Shown piece after piece: positions 36,276 through 44,768 of a DNA stretch of 64,000 nt. Below the pieces are notes generated by a model, which was given only the letters and a program-made list of their open reading frames with translations, made no database searches and was not told the origin of the DNA. This DNA is from Allobranchiibius sp. CTAmp26. Its GTDB lineage: Bacteria; Actinomycetota; Actinomycetes; Actinomycetales; Dermatophilaceae. The stretch covers positions 62,001 through 126,000 of the forward strand of contig NZ_JAGEKR010000007.1 in assembly GCF_017565405.1 (NCBI RefSeq). Reading direction: 5' to 3'. Made by a program: the position numbers and the translations under genes. Each line of letters begins with the position of its first letter. The stretch's first letter is position 1.

Positions 36276-37072
36276 GCGCGACGACCGGGGGTGTGCTCAC
36301 CCCTGTCCGCGAGGTTCGCACCATGGACTTGCTGGAGCGCGCCGCGCACGCGCCCGACGACACGGTCGCCGCGCAGCTGCGGGCCGAGGCCATCCAGGAG
36401 AACATCGCGCTCGCGCACGCCATCGCGCGGCGCTACGCGGGTCTCGGTGCCGAGGCGGAGGACCTGCAGCAGGTCGCGTCGTTGGCTCTCGTGATGGCGG
36501 TCGCGCGCTTCGACCCCGGACGAGGGTCAGCGTTCACGGCGTACGCCCGCATCACCATCGATGGCGAACTCAAGCGACACCTGCGCGACCACGGCTGGGC
36601 GGTGCGCCCGCCGCGCAATCTGCACGACGTCTACCACGAGGTCCGGCGCGCGACCCAGGATCTGACCCAGACCCTCGGCACGACACCGACCGTCGCGGAC
36701 ATCGCCCACCACCTGCAGATCAGCGACGAGCTGGTGCGTGACGCACAGCGGGTCGGATCGTCGTACACCGCGACGTCGCTGGACGCGTTGCTGGTCGTGC
36801 ATCCCGATTCCCAGCCCGGCGACCGGCTCAATCTGGGCACGGTCGGCAATGTCGACACGCTCCTCACCGCGTTGGTGCTCCGGGAGGGCATCCGTGCGCT
36901 CGAACCCCGGGATCGGCTGATCCTGCAGCTGCGTTTCGAGCAGGAGATGACCCAACTGGAGATCGGGCACCACCTGGGCATCAGTCAGATGCAGGTGTCG
37001 CGGGTGCTGGCGGGGATCATCGCGCGACTGCGTGAGTGCCTGGACGATCACGCCGAACGGGTATCCGCCTAG
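36272..37072 (+). CDS. SigB/SigF-type (group 3) RNA polymerase sigma factor
   Basis: 266 residues with regions 2 (ALAHAIARRYAGLGAEAEDL, then FDPGRGSAFTAYARITIDGE), 3 (TPTVADIAHHLQISDELV) and 4 (LEPRDRLILQLRFEQEMTQL then ISQMQVSRVLAGI). This is the SigB/SigF stress or sporulation class. Such factors are normally held by an RsbW-like anti-sigma encoded next door; none is found here, and the coupled partner is the Asp23-like gene. The 3' end overlaps nagA by 4 nt (convergent). Confidence 0.88.
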   Translation: MSATTGGVLTPVREVRTMDLLERAAHAPDDTVAAQLRAEAIQENIALAHAIARRYAGLGAEAEDLQQVASLALVMAVARFDPGRGSAFTAYARITIDGELKRHLRDHGWAVRPPRNLHDVYHEVRRATQDLTQTLGTTPTVADIAHHLQISDELVRDAQRVGSSYTATSLDALLVVHPDSQPGDRLNLGTVGNVDTLLTALVLREGIRALEPRDRLILQLRFEQEMTQLEIGHHLGISQMQVSRVLAGIIARLRECLDDHAERVSA

Positions 37073-38253
37073 CGGGATCCCGGATCATGCGGCTGTCCGC
37101 CGGTGATCCAGCGCACCTCGCCGACCCCGGCGCCGTCCGCTCCCCCGCGGGACGACCGGGGCCCGGACGGCGACGCAAGGTGCAGCAGGCCACCCGTCGC
37201 ACCCGCAGCGATCCGGCCGCTCGAGCCCAGCCCGACGGCCGTGGACGGGTTCACGGTCGCGGCCCGCACGGCCGCCGGGACGGACAGGCCGACGTCGACG
37301 CAGCGGCGTACGGCGTCCCGCATCGTGAGGGTGCTGCCCGCCAGCGAACCGTTGTGCGCGAGCCGGGCCACGCCGCTGGTCACCCCGACGGCCTGCCCGC
37401 CGAGTTCGTGGGTGCCGTCGGCGAGCCCGGCCGCGCTGATGGCGTCGGTGATCGCCACGAGACGGTCGGGCACCGCGCGCTCGACGATCCGCAACGCGGC
37501 GGGGTGCAGATGGACACCGTCGGCGATCACCTCGCACCAGAGCCTCCGGTCCAGGGCCGCGCCGACGGGCCCGGGCGCGCGGTGGTGCAGCGGAGGCATC
37601 CCGTTGAAGAGGTGCGTGGCGACCGTGGCACCTTCCTCGATCGCCGGCAGGCACTGCTCGTACGTCGCGTCGGTATGCCCCAGCGCCACGGTCACCTCGT
37701 GGCGGCGCGCGGCCCGCACGAGGTCGAGCGCCCCGGGCAGCTCCGGCGCGACGGTGATCATCCGCAGCGTCCCGCGGGCGGCGGCGACCAGCCGCTCGAA
37801 CGCCGCCACATCGGGATCCACCAGGTGAGCGGGGTTCTGCGCGCCGCAGCGTGCATGCGAGAGGAACGGGCCCTCCAGGTGGGCGCCACGGACAGCCGTT
37901 TCGCCGTCCTGGACGACCACAGCGATCGCGGCGAGTTGAGCGCACAGGTCGTCCAGGGGTGCGGTGACCAGCGAGGCGAGCATCGCGCCCGTCCCGTTCG
38001 CCGCGTGGTATCGCGCCGCGACCCGGATCGAGTCGGGGTCGGCCGACGCGAAGTCTCCCCGATCGCCACCGTGGCAATGGATGTCGACGAAGCCCGGCGC
38101 CAGCCAGCCGTCGGCGAGCTCCACATCGGGGTGCGCGGCCGGTGCCCCGGGCCCCACGTCGACCACTCGCGCGCCGTCGATCCGGACCCACCCCTCGGCG
38201 CCGTCCGGCACCGCGTCACCCGCGCCCAGCACGTGTGCCGCATGGACCAGCAT
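37069..38253 (-). CDS. nagA: N-acetylglucosamine-6-phosphate deacetylase
   Basis: 394 residues, amidohydrolase fold. Metal and substrate motifs: VDIHCHGGDRGDF, HLEGPFLSHARCGAQNPAHL, VALGHTDAT, THLFNGMPPLHHRAPG and catalytic Asp in ITDAISAAG. It deacetylates GlcNAc-6-P, the product of NanE, to GlcN-6-P. ATG 38253 shares a TGATG junction with the SIS gene stop. Last gene of the gntR-SIS-nagA operon. Confidence 0.95.
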   Translation of the reverse strand: MLVHAAHVLGAGDAVPDGAEGWVRIDGARVVDVGPGAPAAHPDVELADGWLAPGFVDIHCHGGDRGDFASADPDSIRVAARYHAANGTGAMLASLVTAPLDDLCAQLAAIAVVVQDGETAVRGAHLEGPFLSHARCGAQNPAHLVDPDVAAFERLVAAARGTLRMITVAPELPGALDLVRAARRHEVTVALGHTDATYEQCLPAIEEGATVATHLFNGMPPLHHRAPGPVGAALDRRLWCEVIADGVHLHPAALRIVERAVPDRLVAITDAISAAGLADGTHELGGQAVGVTSGVARLAHNGSLAGSTLTMRDAVRRCVDVGLSVPAAVRAATVNPSTAVGLGSSGRIAAGATGGLLHLASPSGPRSSRGGADGAGVGEVRWITGGQPHDPGSR

Positions 38254-39314
38254 CAGGTCGTCCTGGTCACCTTGTTCAACCCGCGTGGTCGATCCGGGTC
38301 GTAGTGCCGCGAGAGCGCCAACTGCAGCGCGAGCTGTTGTAGGGGGACGATCTGCGCGATGGGTGCGAGCTGCTCGTCCATCCCCGACGGCAGCGGGATG
38401 CGCGCGTGCGACCTCGCGACCGTCTCCCGCGGCGCGACCAGACAGACGTCGGCGCCACGCTCGGCCAGCTGCTCCAGCACCGGTCGCAGCATCCGGCCAC
38501 CCTGCCCGGCCGGGCTGATCACGATGACGGGGCGGTCCTCGTCGACCATGGCGAGCGGACCGTGCAGCAGGTCCGCGCCGGAGAACGCGTGCGCCGACAG
38601 ATAGCAGGTCTCCATCAGCTTCAGCGCGGCCTCCCGCGCGGTCGGGTACCCGAACCCGCGCGAGGTCGTGACCAGCCGGTCCACGAAGCGGTAGCGCGAC
38701 GCCACCTCGGCGACCTCCGGCCGGTCCAGTGCGGCGGCCGTCCAGTCGGGCACCCCCGCCGCGACGTCGATGTCGCCTCCGGACCACGACCGCACCAGCA
38801 GCCAGAGCCACAGCAGGCTGGCGGAGTAGGTCTTCGTCGCCGCCACAGATATCTCGGCGCCGGCCAGCATCGGCAGCCGCAGCTCGGCGGCCTCGGACAG
38901 CGGACTGTCGTCGACGTTCGTCAACGAGATGGTGAGCGCGCCCCGGTCGCGGGCGATCTGCGTCGAGGCCACCAGATCCGGCGAACCCCCGGACTGGCTG
39001 ACCGCGATCCACACGACGCCCCGCAGATCGGGACGCGCGTCGTACCCGGTATAGGTCGAGGTCGACACCAGACCGGTCGGCAGGCCGAGCTGGGTCTCGA
39101 TCAGGTATTTCGCGTAGAGCGCTGCGTGGTCGGACGTGCCCCGGGCCACGAGCAGCACCGCCCGGGTGTCGTGCGACCGCAGCCGCGCCACCACGGGCGC
39201 CAGGTGTTCTGCGTACGACGCGAGGATGCGCCGGAGAACGTGCGGTTGCTCGGCGATCTCGGCCGCCATCAACGCTCCCGGCGCGCCGACCGCGCTCTTC
39301 TCTGACGTGCTCAT
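38253..39314 (-). CDS. SIS-domain sugar isomerase, candidate glucosamine-6-phosphate deaminase (NagB-II type)
   Basis: 353 residues, two SIS domains like the isomerase half of GlmS but without the glutaminase domain. Motifs: LLVARGTSDHAALYAKY, IAVSQSGGSPD, AATKTYSA, and GRGFGYPTAREAALKLMET-like SRGFGYPTAREAALK, HGPLAM. No classical NagB is in the locus, and GlmS-like SIS proteins beside nagA are known to deaminate GlcN-6-P to fructose-6-P. It overlaps gntR by 4 nt (ATGA). Confidence 0.85.
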   Translation of the reverse strand: MSTSEKSAVGAPGALMAAEIAEQPHVLRRILASYAEHLAPVVARLRSHDTRAVLLVARGTSDHAALYAKYLIETQLGLPTGLVSTSTYTGYDARPDLRGVVWIAVSQSGGSPDLVASTQIARDRGALTISLTNVDDSPLSEAAELRLPMLAGAEISVAATKTYSASLLWLWLLVRSWSGGDIDVAAGVPDWTAAALDRPEVAEVASRYRFVDRLVTTSRGFGYPTAREAALKLMETCYLSAHAFSGADLLHGPLAMVDEDRPVIVISPAGQGGRMLRPVLEQLAERGADVCLVAPRETVARSHARIPLPSGMDEQLAPIAQIVPLQQLALQLALSRHYDPDRPRGLNKVTRTT

Positions 39315-40018
39315 GCGTGCAGGTTCCGGATGTGGTTCCTGATCGGGGCGTAGTGCTCCTCGATGGCATTGCGCAGCCGCTCGAGGTCACCGGCCGCGGC
39401 CGAGTCGACGATCTCCACGTGCGCGTTGGCGGTGCGCAGCCAGTCGGCCGGCGCGACGTCCAGGCTGGGCGCGACCCGCGCCTGCACCTCCCAGAACGCG
39501 CCGGTCAGCTGAACCACGAGATGGTTGCCGAGAGGCTCCAGCAGCAGGAGGTGGAACTGCCGGTCCTGCTCGATGTACGGCTTGCCCTCCTTGGCCAGGG
39601 TCTTCATCTGCCGGGCCAGGTCGCCGAGGCCCTTCTCCTGGGCCGCCGTGAAGCTGTCGATGATCGGCCGGGCGAACCCCTGCTCCATCAACTGGCGGAT
39701 CGAGACCAGGTCCGCCAGCACGGCGTAGTCGGTGCCGTTGCTCAGCATCGAGCGGAACGCCAGGCTCTCGATCATCGCGCTCAGCGACAGCCGTCCCACG
39801 AAGGTGCCGTGACCGTGGCGCACCTCCACGATATCGAGCGCCGCCAGGGTGCGGATCGCCTCCCGGACGCTCGAGCGGCTCGCGCCGATCGCCGCGGTCA
39901 GTTCCGACTCGGTCGGGAGCGGGTCGCCGGCCCGCAGCCGGTGGTCGAGGATGTAGGACTTGATCCGTTCGACGGCCTGCAGCTGTGCTGACTGTGGCCG
40001 GGCGACCGCCGTGGTCAT
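39311..40018 (-). CDS. nanR: GntR-family (FadR subfamily) regulator of the sialic acid locus
   Basis: 235 residues: N-terminal winged helix (PLPTESELTAAIGASRSSVR, then GHGTFVGRLS) and a C-terminal all-helical FCD ligand domain (about 95-225) with metal-site His residues. Divergent from the ABC importer and first in the operon with the SIS and nagA genes, the place of NanR in corynebacterial sialic acid loci. AGGAGG precedes ATG 40018. It likely binds the palindrome at 40073-40084. Naming as NanR rests on context. Confidence 0.85.
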   Translation of the reverse strand: MTTAVARPQSAQLQAVERIKSYILDHRLRAGDPLPTESELTAAIGASRSSVREAIRTLAALDIVEVRHGHGTFVGRLSLSAMIESLAFRSMLSNGTDYAVLADLVSIRQLMEQGFARPIIDSFTAAQEKGLGDLARQMKTLAKEGKPYIEQDRQFHLLLLEPLGNHLVVQLTGAFWEVQARVAPSLDVAPADWLRTANAHVEIVDSAAAGDLERLRNAIEEHYAPIRNHIRNLHA

Positions 40019-40049
40019 GGGTCCTCCTGTGGTGTGTGGGTTCGACAAG

Positions 40050-40092
40050 AGCATACAAGACGATGTCCGATGTCAGACGTCTGATGTATGCT
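40050..40092. promoter_or_regulatory. Symmetric divergent promoter/operator of the sialic acid locus
   Basis: AGCATAC (40050-40056) and GTATGCT (40086-40092) mirror each other, placing a TATGCT -10 on each strand facing outward. Between them is the perfect 12-bp palindrome TCAGACGTCTGA (40073-40084), flanked by GATGT repeats. Bound regulator would block both promoters. Binding by the adjacent GntR protein is inferred. Confidence 0.65.
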
Positions 40093-40125
40093 GCTTCACA
40101 TTCCGCGCCCAGCCATGGAGGCACC

Positions 40126-41763
40126 ATGACCCGCACCAAGCTTGCTCTCGACCCCGCCGGCCTGACCGGTACGACGCGCCGCACCTTCCTGCGGTACACC
40201 GGCACGCTGAGTGCTGGCGCCGCCATCACCGCCGCGGTGAGCGCCTGCGGTCCCGAGTCGGGCACCAGCAACGGCGCGACCGGCTCCGGCAAGTCCGGGT
40301 CGTCCGAGATCGACGCCACGCTCGCGTTCACCCTCTCCAGCGGGCTGGACCCGGTCAACGCGTCCAGTGCGGTCGCGACCGCCGCCAACCAGCATGTGTT
40401 CGAGGGGCTGATCGACCTCGATCCGATCACCCGGGCGCCGTACCTCGCGCTCGCCAAGTCCCAGCCGACGGCCAGCGCCGACGGCAAGACCTGGACGGTC
40501 ACGCTGCGCGACGGCGCGAACTTCTCCGACGGCACCCCGGTCACGGCCACCGACGTCGCCTGGTCCTTCACCCGCGCTCAGGACCCGACGACGCTGATGT
40601 CGCAGTTCATCACCTTCATCTCCTCGGTGCGGGCCAAGGATGCATCGACCGTCGAGTTCACGCTCAAGCAGCCGTTCACCCTGTTCCCGAGCCGGATCTC
40701 GGTCATCAAGATCGTGCCGAAGGCCAAGACCGGGACGGCCGCCGCGAGCAAGACGTTCGACACCGCGCCGATCGGCAGCGGCCCGTGGAAGCTGCTCACC
40801 GCGGACGCGAACAACGGCCTGACCTTCGCGGCGAATGCCGGTTACAACGGCTCGCGCAAGGCGAAGGCCACCAGCATGGTGTGGCACACCACCACGCAGG
40901 CGGCGACCCGGGTCGCCGACCTGCAGAGTGGCCGGTCGCAGGCGATCGAGGCCGTCCCCTACATCAACGTCAAGCAGCTGCAGGGCAAGAAGGACGTCGA
41001 GGCGAAGCAGGCGTTCAACCAGATCTTCCTGATGTTCAACTGCTCGGCGAAACCGTTCGACGACAAGCGGGTCCGACAGGCGTTGCACTACGCCATCGAC
41101 ACCGACTCGCTGATCCGGACGGCGTTCCAGGGATACGCGTCGGCTGCCGACAGCTACCTTGACCCGGCGAACGCCGACTACCAGAAGGCCTCGACGGTCT
41201 ACTCCTACGACAAGGCGAAGGCCACGTCGCTGCTCGCCGCCGCCGGGGTGTCCAACCTGTCCATCGAGCTGGTGACCACCGACGCCGCCGCCGTGACCGA
41301 CACCGCCCCGCTGATCATCGACGCGTGGAAGCAGATCGGCGTGCACGCCACCCTGAACACCGCACCGTCGTCCTCGGTCTACGCACCGGCGCCGGACGGC
41401 CTGGTGTCCAAGCCGACCTTCCGCGCGCTGCTCGCCTCCGGTGATCCGTCGGTCTTCGGGACCGACACCGATCTGTTGCTGCGCTGGTTCTACTTCGGTG
41501 AGACCTGGCCGCAGGACCGTTACCACTGGGACGCCGCGTCGCAGAAGAAGGTCGCGGGTCTGCTGGAACAGGCGGCCAGGGAGTCGGACAGGACCGCGCA
41601 GAAGGCCCTGTGGAAGCAGGTGCTCGACTTCGTCGCCCAGGAGGCGCCGCTCTATCCGGTGCTGCACACCAAGATCGTCACCGGCTGGGACACGAAGAAG
41701 CTGACCGGTTTCGAGGCGGCACCGACGACCGGCCTGTACTTCCTCGGCGCCTCCCGCTCGTGA
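40126..41763 (+). CDS. ABC importer substrate-binding lipoprotein (SBP family 5), candidate sialic acid binder
   Basis: 545 residues. The signal has a Tat-like TRRTFLRYTG and a lipobox ending AVSAC (Cys near 41). The rest is a family-5 (DppA/OppA) binding fold: DGKTWTVTLRDGANFSDGTP, then PIGSGPWKL and RVRQALHYAIDTDSL. Although the family usually binds peptides, the same type serves sialic acid in SatABCD (Haemophilus ducreyi) and SiaEFGI (Corynebacterium glutamicum), and here it leads nanA-nanK-nanE. ATG 40126 chosen over an upstream frame. Confidence 0.88.
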   Translation: MTRTKLALDPAGLTGTTRRTFLRYTGTLSAGAAITAAVSACGPESGTSNGATGSGKSGSSEIDATLAFTLSSGLDPVNASSAVATAANQHVFEGLIDLDPITRAPYLALAKSQPTASADGKTWTVTLRDGANFSDGTPVTATDVAWSFTRAQDPTTLMSQFITFISSVRAKDASTVEFTLKQPFTLFPSRISVIKIVPKAKTGTAAASKTFDTAPIGSGPWKLLTADANNGLTFAANAGYNGSRKAKATSMVWHTTTQAATRVADLQSGRSQAIEAVPYINVKQLQGKKDVEAKQAFNQIFLMFNCSAKPFDDKRVRQALHYAIDTDSLIRTAFQGYASAADSYLDPANADYQKASTVYSYDKAKATSLLAAAGVSNLSIELVTTDAAAVTDTAPLIIDAWKQIGVHATLNTAPSSSVYAPAPDGLVSKPTFRALLASGDPSVFGTDTDLLLRWFYFGETWPQDRYHWDAASQKKVAGLLEQAARESDRTAQKALWKQVLDFVAQEAPLYPVLHTKIVTGWDTKKLTGFEAAPTTGLYFLGASRS

Positions 41764-41805
41764 TGGCGACCCCTGTCCTGCCGGTCACGTTGTGAAGGAG
41801 CTCCC

Positions 41806-42762
41806 ATGACCAACGTCCTGGGCATGGTCGTACGACGACTGCTCACGCTGATACCGCTGATGCTCGGCATCGCCCTGTTCGTCTTCGTGATCATGCGACT
41901 GTCACCGGTCAACTCCGCCGTCTCGGCACTCGGCGACAACGCCTCGCCCGCCCAGATCGCGGCGTACAACCAGGCGCACGGGCTCGACAAGCCGGCGCCG
42001 GTGCAGTTCGTGACGTTCGTCAAGGACCTGCTGACCGGTGACCTCGGCACCACCCAGTCGCTCAACAAGTCGGTCGGCTCGCTGGTGAGCGAGGCGCTGC
42101 CGGTCACGCTGGAGCTCACGCTCATCGGTGCGTTCCTCGCGCTGGTGCTGGCCGTCGTGCTCGGCATCGTCGCCGCGCTCTTCCGCGACCGGTGGCCGGA
42201 CCAGGTCATCCGCGTCATCTCGATGACGGGCATCTCGGTGCCGTCGTTCTGGCTCGCGCTGCTGCTGATCCAGCAGCTGTCGATCACCTGGGGCTGGCTG
42301 CCGAACGCCGGGTACACCAACCCGTCCGACTCGGTGACCGGCTTCTTCGAGTCCATGGCGATGCCGGCGATCGCCCTCGCAGTGCCCGTCGGTTGCTCGC
42401 TGGCCCGCATCGTGCGGACCGCGATGGTCGAGGAGCTCGACAAGGACTACGTCCGGACGGCGTACGGCTCCGGGCTGCCGCCGCGGGTCGTGGTCGGGCG
42501 CAACGTGCTGCGCAACGCCCTGGTCAACCCACTGACGGTGCTCGGCCTGCGGGTCGGTTACCTGCTGGGCGGCACCATCATCATCGAGGCGATCTTCCAG
42601 ATGCCCGGGATGGGCACCCTGGTCATGCAGGCCGTCACCACCAACGACACCGCGCTCGCGCAGGGCACCATCCTGGTCATCGCCGGATGCTTCGTCGTGA
42701 TCAACCTGGTGGTCGACATCCTCTACATGGTCGCCAACCCCCGACTGCGAGGGAGCCACTGA
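41806..42762 (+). CDS. ABC importer permease, DppB type
   Basis: 318 residues, six helices, with the BPD_transp_1 coupling-helix signature DYVRTAYGSGLPPRVVVGRN and an N-terminal TM ahead of the conserved DLGTTQSLNKSV loop. It pairs with the permease half of the next gene. ATG follows AAGGAG; a TGATG junction couples it to the fused gene downstream. Confidence 0.92.
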   Translation: MTNVLGMVVRRLLTLIPLMLGIALFVFVIMRLSPVNSAVSALGDNASPAQIAAYNQAHGLDKPAPVQFVTFVKDLLTGDLGTTQSLNKSVGSLVSEALPVTLELTLIGAFLALVLAVVLGIVAALFRDRWPDQVIRVISMTGISVPSFWLALLLIQQLSITWGWLPNAGYTNPSDSVTGFFESMAMPAIALAVPVGCSLARIVRTAMVEELDKDYVRTAYGSGLPPRVVVGRNVLRNALVNPLTVLGLRVGYLLGGTIIIEAIFQMPGMGTLVMQAVTTNDTALAQGTILVIAGCFVVINLVVDILYMVANPRLRGSH

Positions 42763-44768
42763 TGCCCACCTACCGTTCCGGCCTGGCCGCCACCCTGTCC
42801 TCCGCCCGCAACGGGCGCCGACCGTCGTTCAGTCTGCGGCGCTTCGGCATGCCGGCTCGCGTCGCGCTGGCGTTCGTGGCCCTGCTCGTCCTGGTCGCCC
42901 TCTTCAGCACCTGGCTGACGCCGCACGATCCGACACGCCCCGGACTCGCACCCGTCGGCACCGGCCCGGGAGGCTCGTACTGGTTCGGTGTCGACGCCTC
43001 CGGGCGCGACGTCTTCTCCCGGCTGGTCGCGGGCACCCGACGCTCCCTGGAGGTCGGGTTCGGCGCCGCCGCCCTGGCCCTGATCGTGGGAACGGTGCTC
43101 GGCGCCCTGGCGGCGACGAGCCGCAAGGCCGTCGACGAGATCATCATGCGGCTGCTCGACATCGTCATGGCGTTCCCAGCCATCGCACTCGCCGCGGTGC
43201 TGATCGTCGCGTACGGCAAGGACAAGCTGAGCGTCCTGATCATCGCCATCGGTTTCGTCTTCGCACCCTCCATCGCCCGGGTCGTGCGCGCCAACGTGCT
43301 GGCGCAGTACGGCGAGGACTACGTCGCCGCCGAACACGTCATCGGCGCCCGGCGGGTGCACATCCTGCGTCGTCACGTGCTGCGCAACTGCGCGGCACCC
43401 GTCCTGGTCTTCGCCACGGTGATGGTGGCCGACTCGATCATCTTCGAGGCGTCGCTGTCCTTCATCGGTGGTGGCCTGCCGGGCCAGGCGGCGCAGTCGT
43501 CCTGGGGCTCGGTCATCGCCTACGGCCAGCAGATCCTCACGGCAGGCTCCTGGTGGGCGACCTTCTTCCCCGGTCTGCTCATCCTGCTCACCGTGCTCGC
43601 GCTGAACATCCTGAGCGAGGGCATCTCCGATGCCTGGGCCGCACCGGCCACCGGCGGGACGAGCGCGGATACAGCGGCGCCCCTGCCGGAGACAGCACCC
43701 ACCTCGGCCGGGCACCCCGTCGAGGACACCCCCACCGCCCTGCCCGGGCTCGCCCGGGCTGCCGCACGACTGCGGAGCTCGGCCCGTCCGCTCCCGGACG
43801 GCGACCCGATCCTGACGGTCCGCGACCTGCACATCCGCTTCGCCGACCGCCATCGAGGAGTCGACATCGTGGACGGCGTGGACCTGCAGGTCCGCCCCGG
43901 TGAAGTGCTCGGCCTCGTCGGCGAGTCCGGCAGCGGGAAGTCCCTCACCTCCCTCACCGTGATGGGCGTGCAGCCCACCGGTGCCGAGGTGACCGGCTCG
44001 ATGGTCTTCGACGGCCAGGAGCTGGTGGGGATGAAGGCGGCCAGACGGCGCGCGCTGATGGGCAGCCAGATCGCGATGGTGTACCAGGACGCGCTGTCGG
44101 CGCTCAACCCCGCGATGACGATCAAGGCCCAGCTCGCTCAGGTCGTCAAGCGCGGTGGCACCCGCACCGCGCGCGAGTTGATGGAGCTGGTCGGGCTGGA
44201 CCCGCAACGCACGCTGTCGTCGTACCCGCACGAACTGTCCGGCGGTCAGCGCCAGCGGGTGGTCATCGCCATGGCGCTGTCCCGCGACCCCAAGCTGATC
44301 ATCGCCGACGAACCCACCACGGCACTGGACGTCACCGTCCAGGCGCAGGTCGTCCAGTTGCTGCTGCGGCTGCGCGAGGAGCTCGGGTTCGCGCTCATCC
44401 TGGTCAGTCACGATCTGGCCCTGGTCAGCGAGGTGTGCGACCGGGTGGCCGTCATGTACGGCGGCCGGATCGTCGAGACCGGCGTCTGCGCCGACATCGT
44501 CGCCGAACCTCGGCACCACTACAGCCGTGGCCTGCTCGGCTCGGTCCTCTCACTGGAGGCGGGCGCCGCCCGGCTCACCCAGATCACGGGGACGGTGCCG
44601 TCACCGGCCGACTTCCCACAGGGGTGCCGCTTCGCGGACCGCTGCCCGATGGCCACGCAGGTCTGCCTGGACGACGCGCCCCGACTCACCGGTGACGACC
44701 CGCATCACCTCACGGCCTGCCACCACCCCGCCGGCCACCGCGCCGCACTCGAGGAGGCTCACTCATGA
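42762..44768 (+). CDS. Fused ABC permease (DppC type) and ATPase (DppD type)
   Basis: 668 residues combining two usual proteins. Residues 1-290 are the permease with five or six helices and YGEDYVAAEHVIGARRVHIL as coupling loop. A Pro/Ala linker (about 290-345) follows. Residues 350-668 are the ATPase: Walker A GESGSGKS near 388, LSGGQRQR near 493, Walker B LIIADEP near 513, and the C-terminal oligopeptide/HPY Cys motif (GCRFADRCPMATQVC). ATG 42762 overlaps the DppB stop; the 3' end overlaps the next ATPase (ATGA). Confidence 0.92.
   Translation: MPTYRSGLAATLSSARNGRRPSFSLRRFGMPARVALAFVALLVLVALFSTWLTPHDPTRPGLAPVGTGPGGSYWFGVDASGRDVFSRLVAGTRRSLEVGFGAAALALIVGTVLGALAATSRKAVDEIIMRLLDIVMAFPAIALAAVLIVAYGKDKLSVLIIAIGFVFAPSIARVVRANVLAQYGEDYVAAEHVIGARRVHILRRHVLRNCAAPVLVFATVMVADSIIFEASLSFIGGGLPGQAAQSSWGSVIAYGQQILTAGSWWATFFPGLLILLTVLALNILSEGISDAWAAPATGGTSADTAAPLPETAPTSAGHPVEDTPTALPGLARAAARLRSSARPLPDGDPILTVRDLHIRFADRHRGVDIVDGVDLQVRPGEVLGLVGESGSGKSLTSLTVMGVQPTGAEVTGSMVFDGQELVGMKAARRRALMGSQIAMVYQDALSALNPAMTIKAQLAQVVKRGGTRTARELMELVGLDPQRTLSSYPHELSGGQRQRVVIAMALSRDPKLIIADEPTTALDVTVQAQVVQLLLRLREELGFALILVSHDLALVSEVCDRVAVMYGGRIVETGVCADIVAEPRHHYSRGLLGSVLSLEAGAARLTQITGTVPSPADFPQGCRFADRCPMATQVCLDDAPRLTGDDPHHLTACHHPAGHRAALEEAHS

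Noticed and set aside
36527-37051. Minus-strand frame opposite the sigma factor
   Set aside because: Shadow of the sigma gene; no ribosome site or domain.
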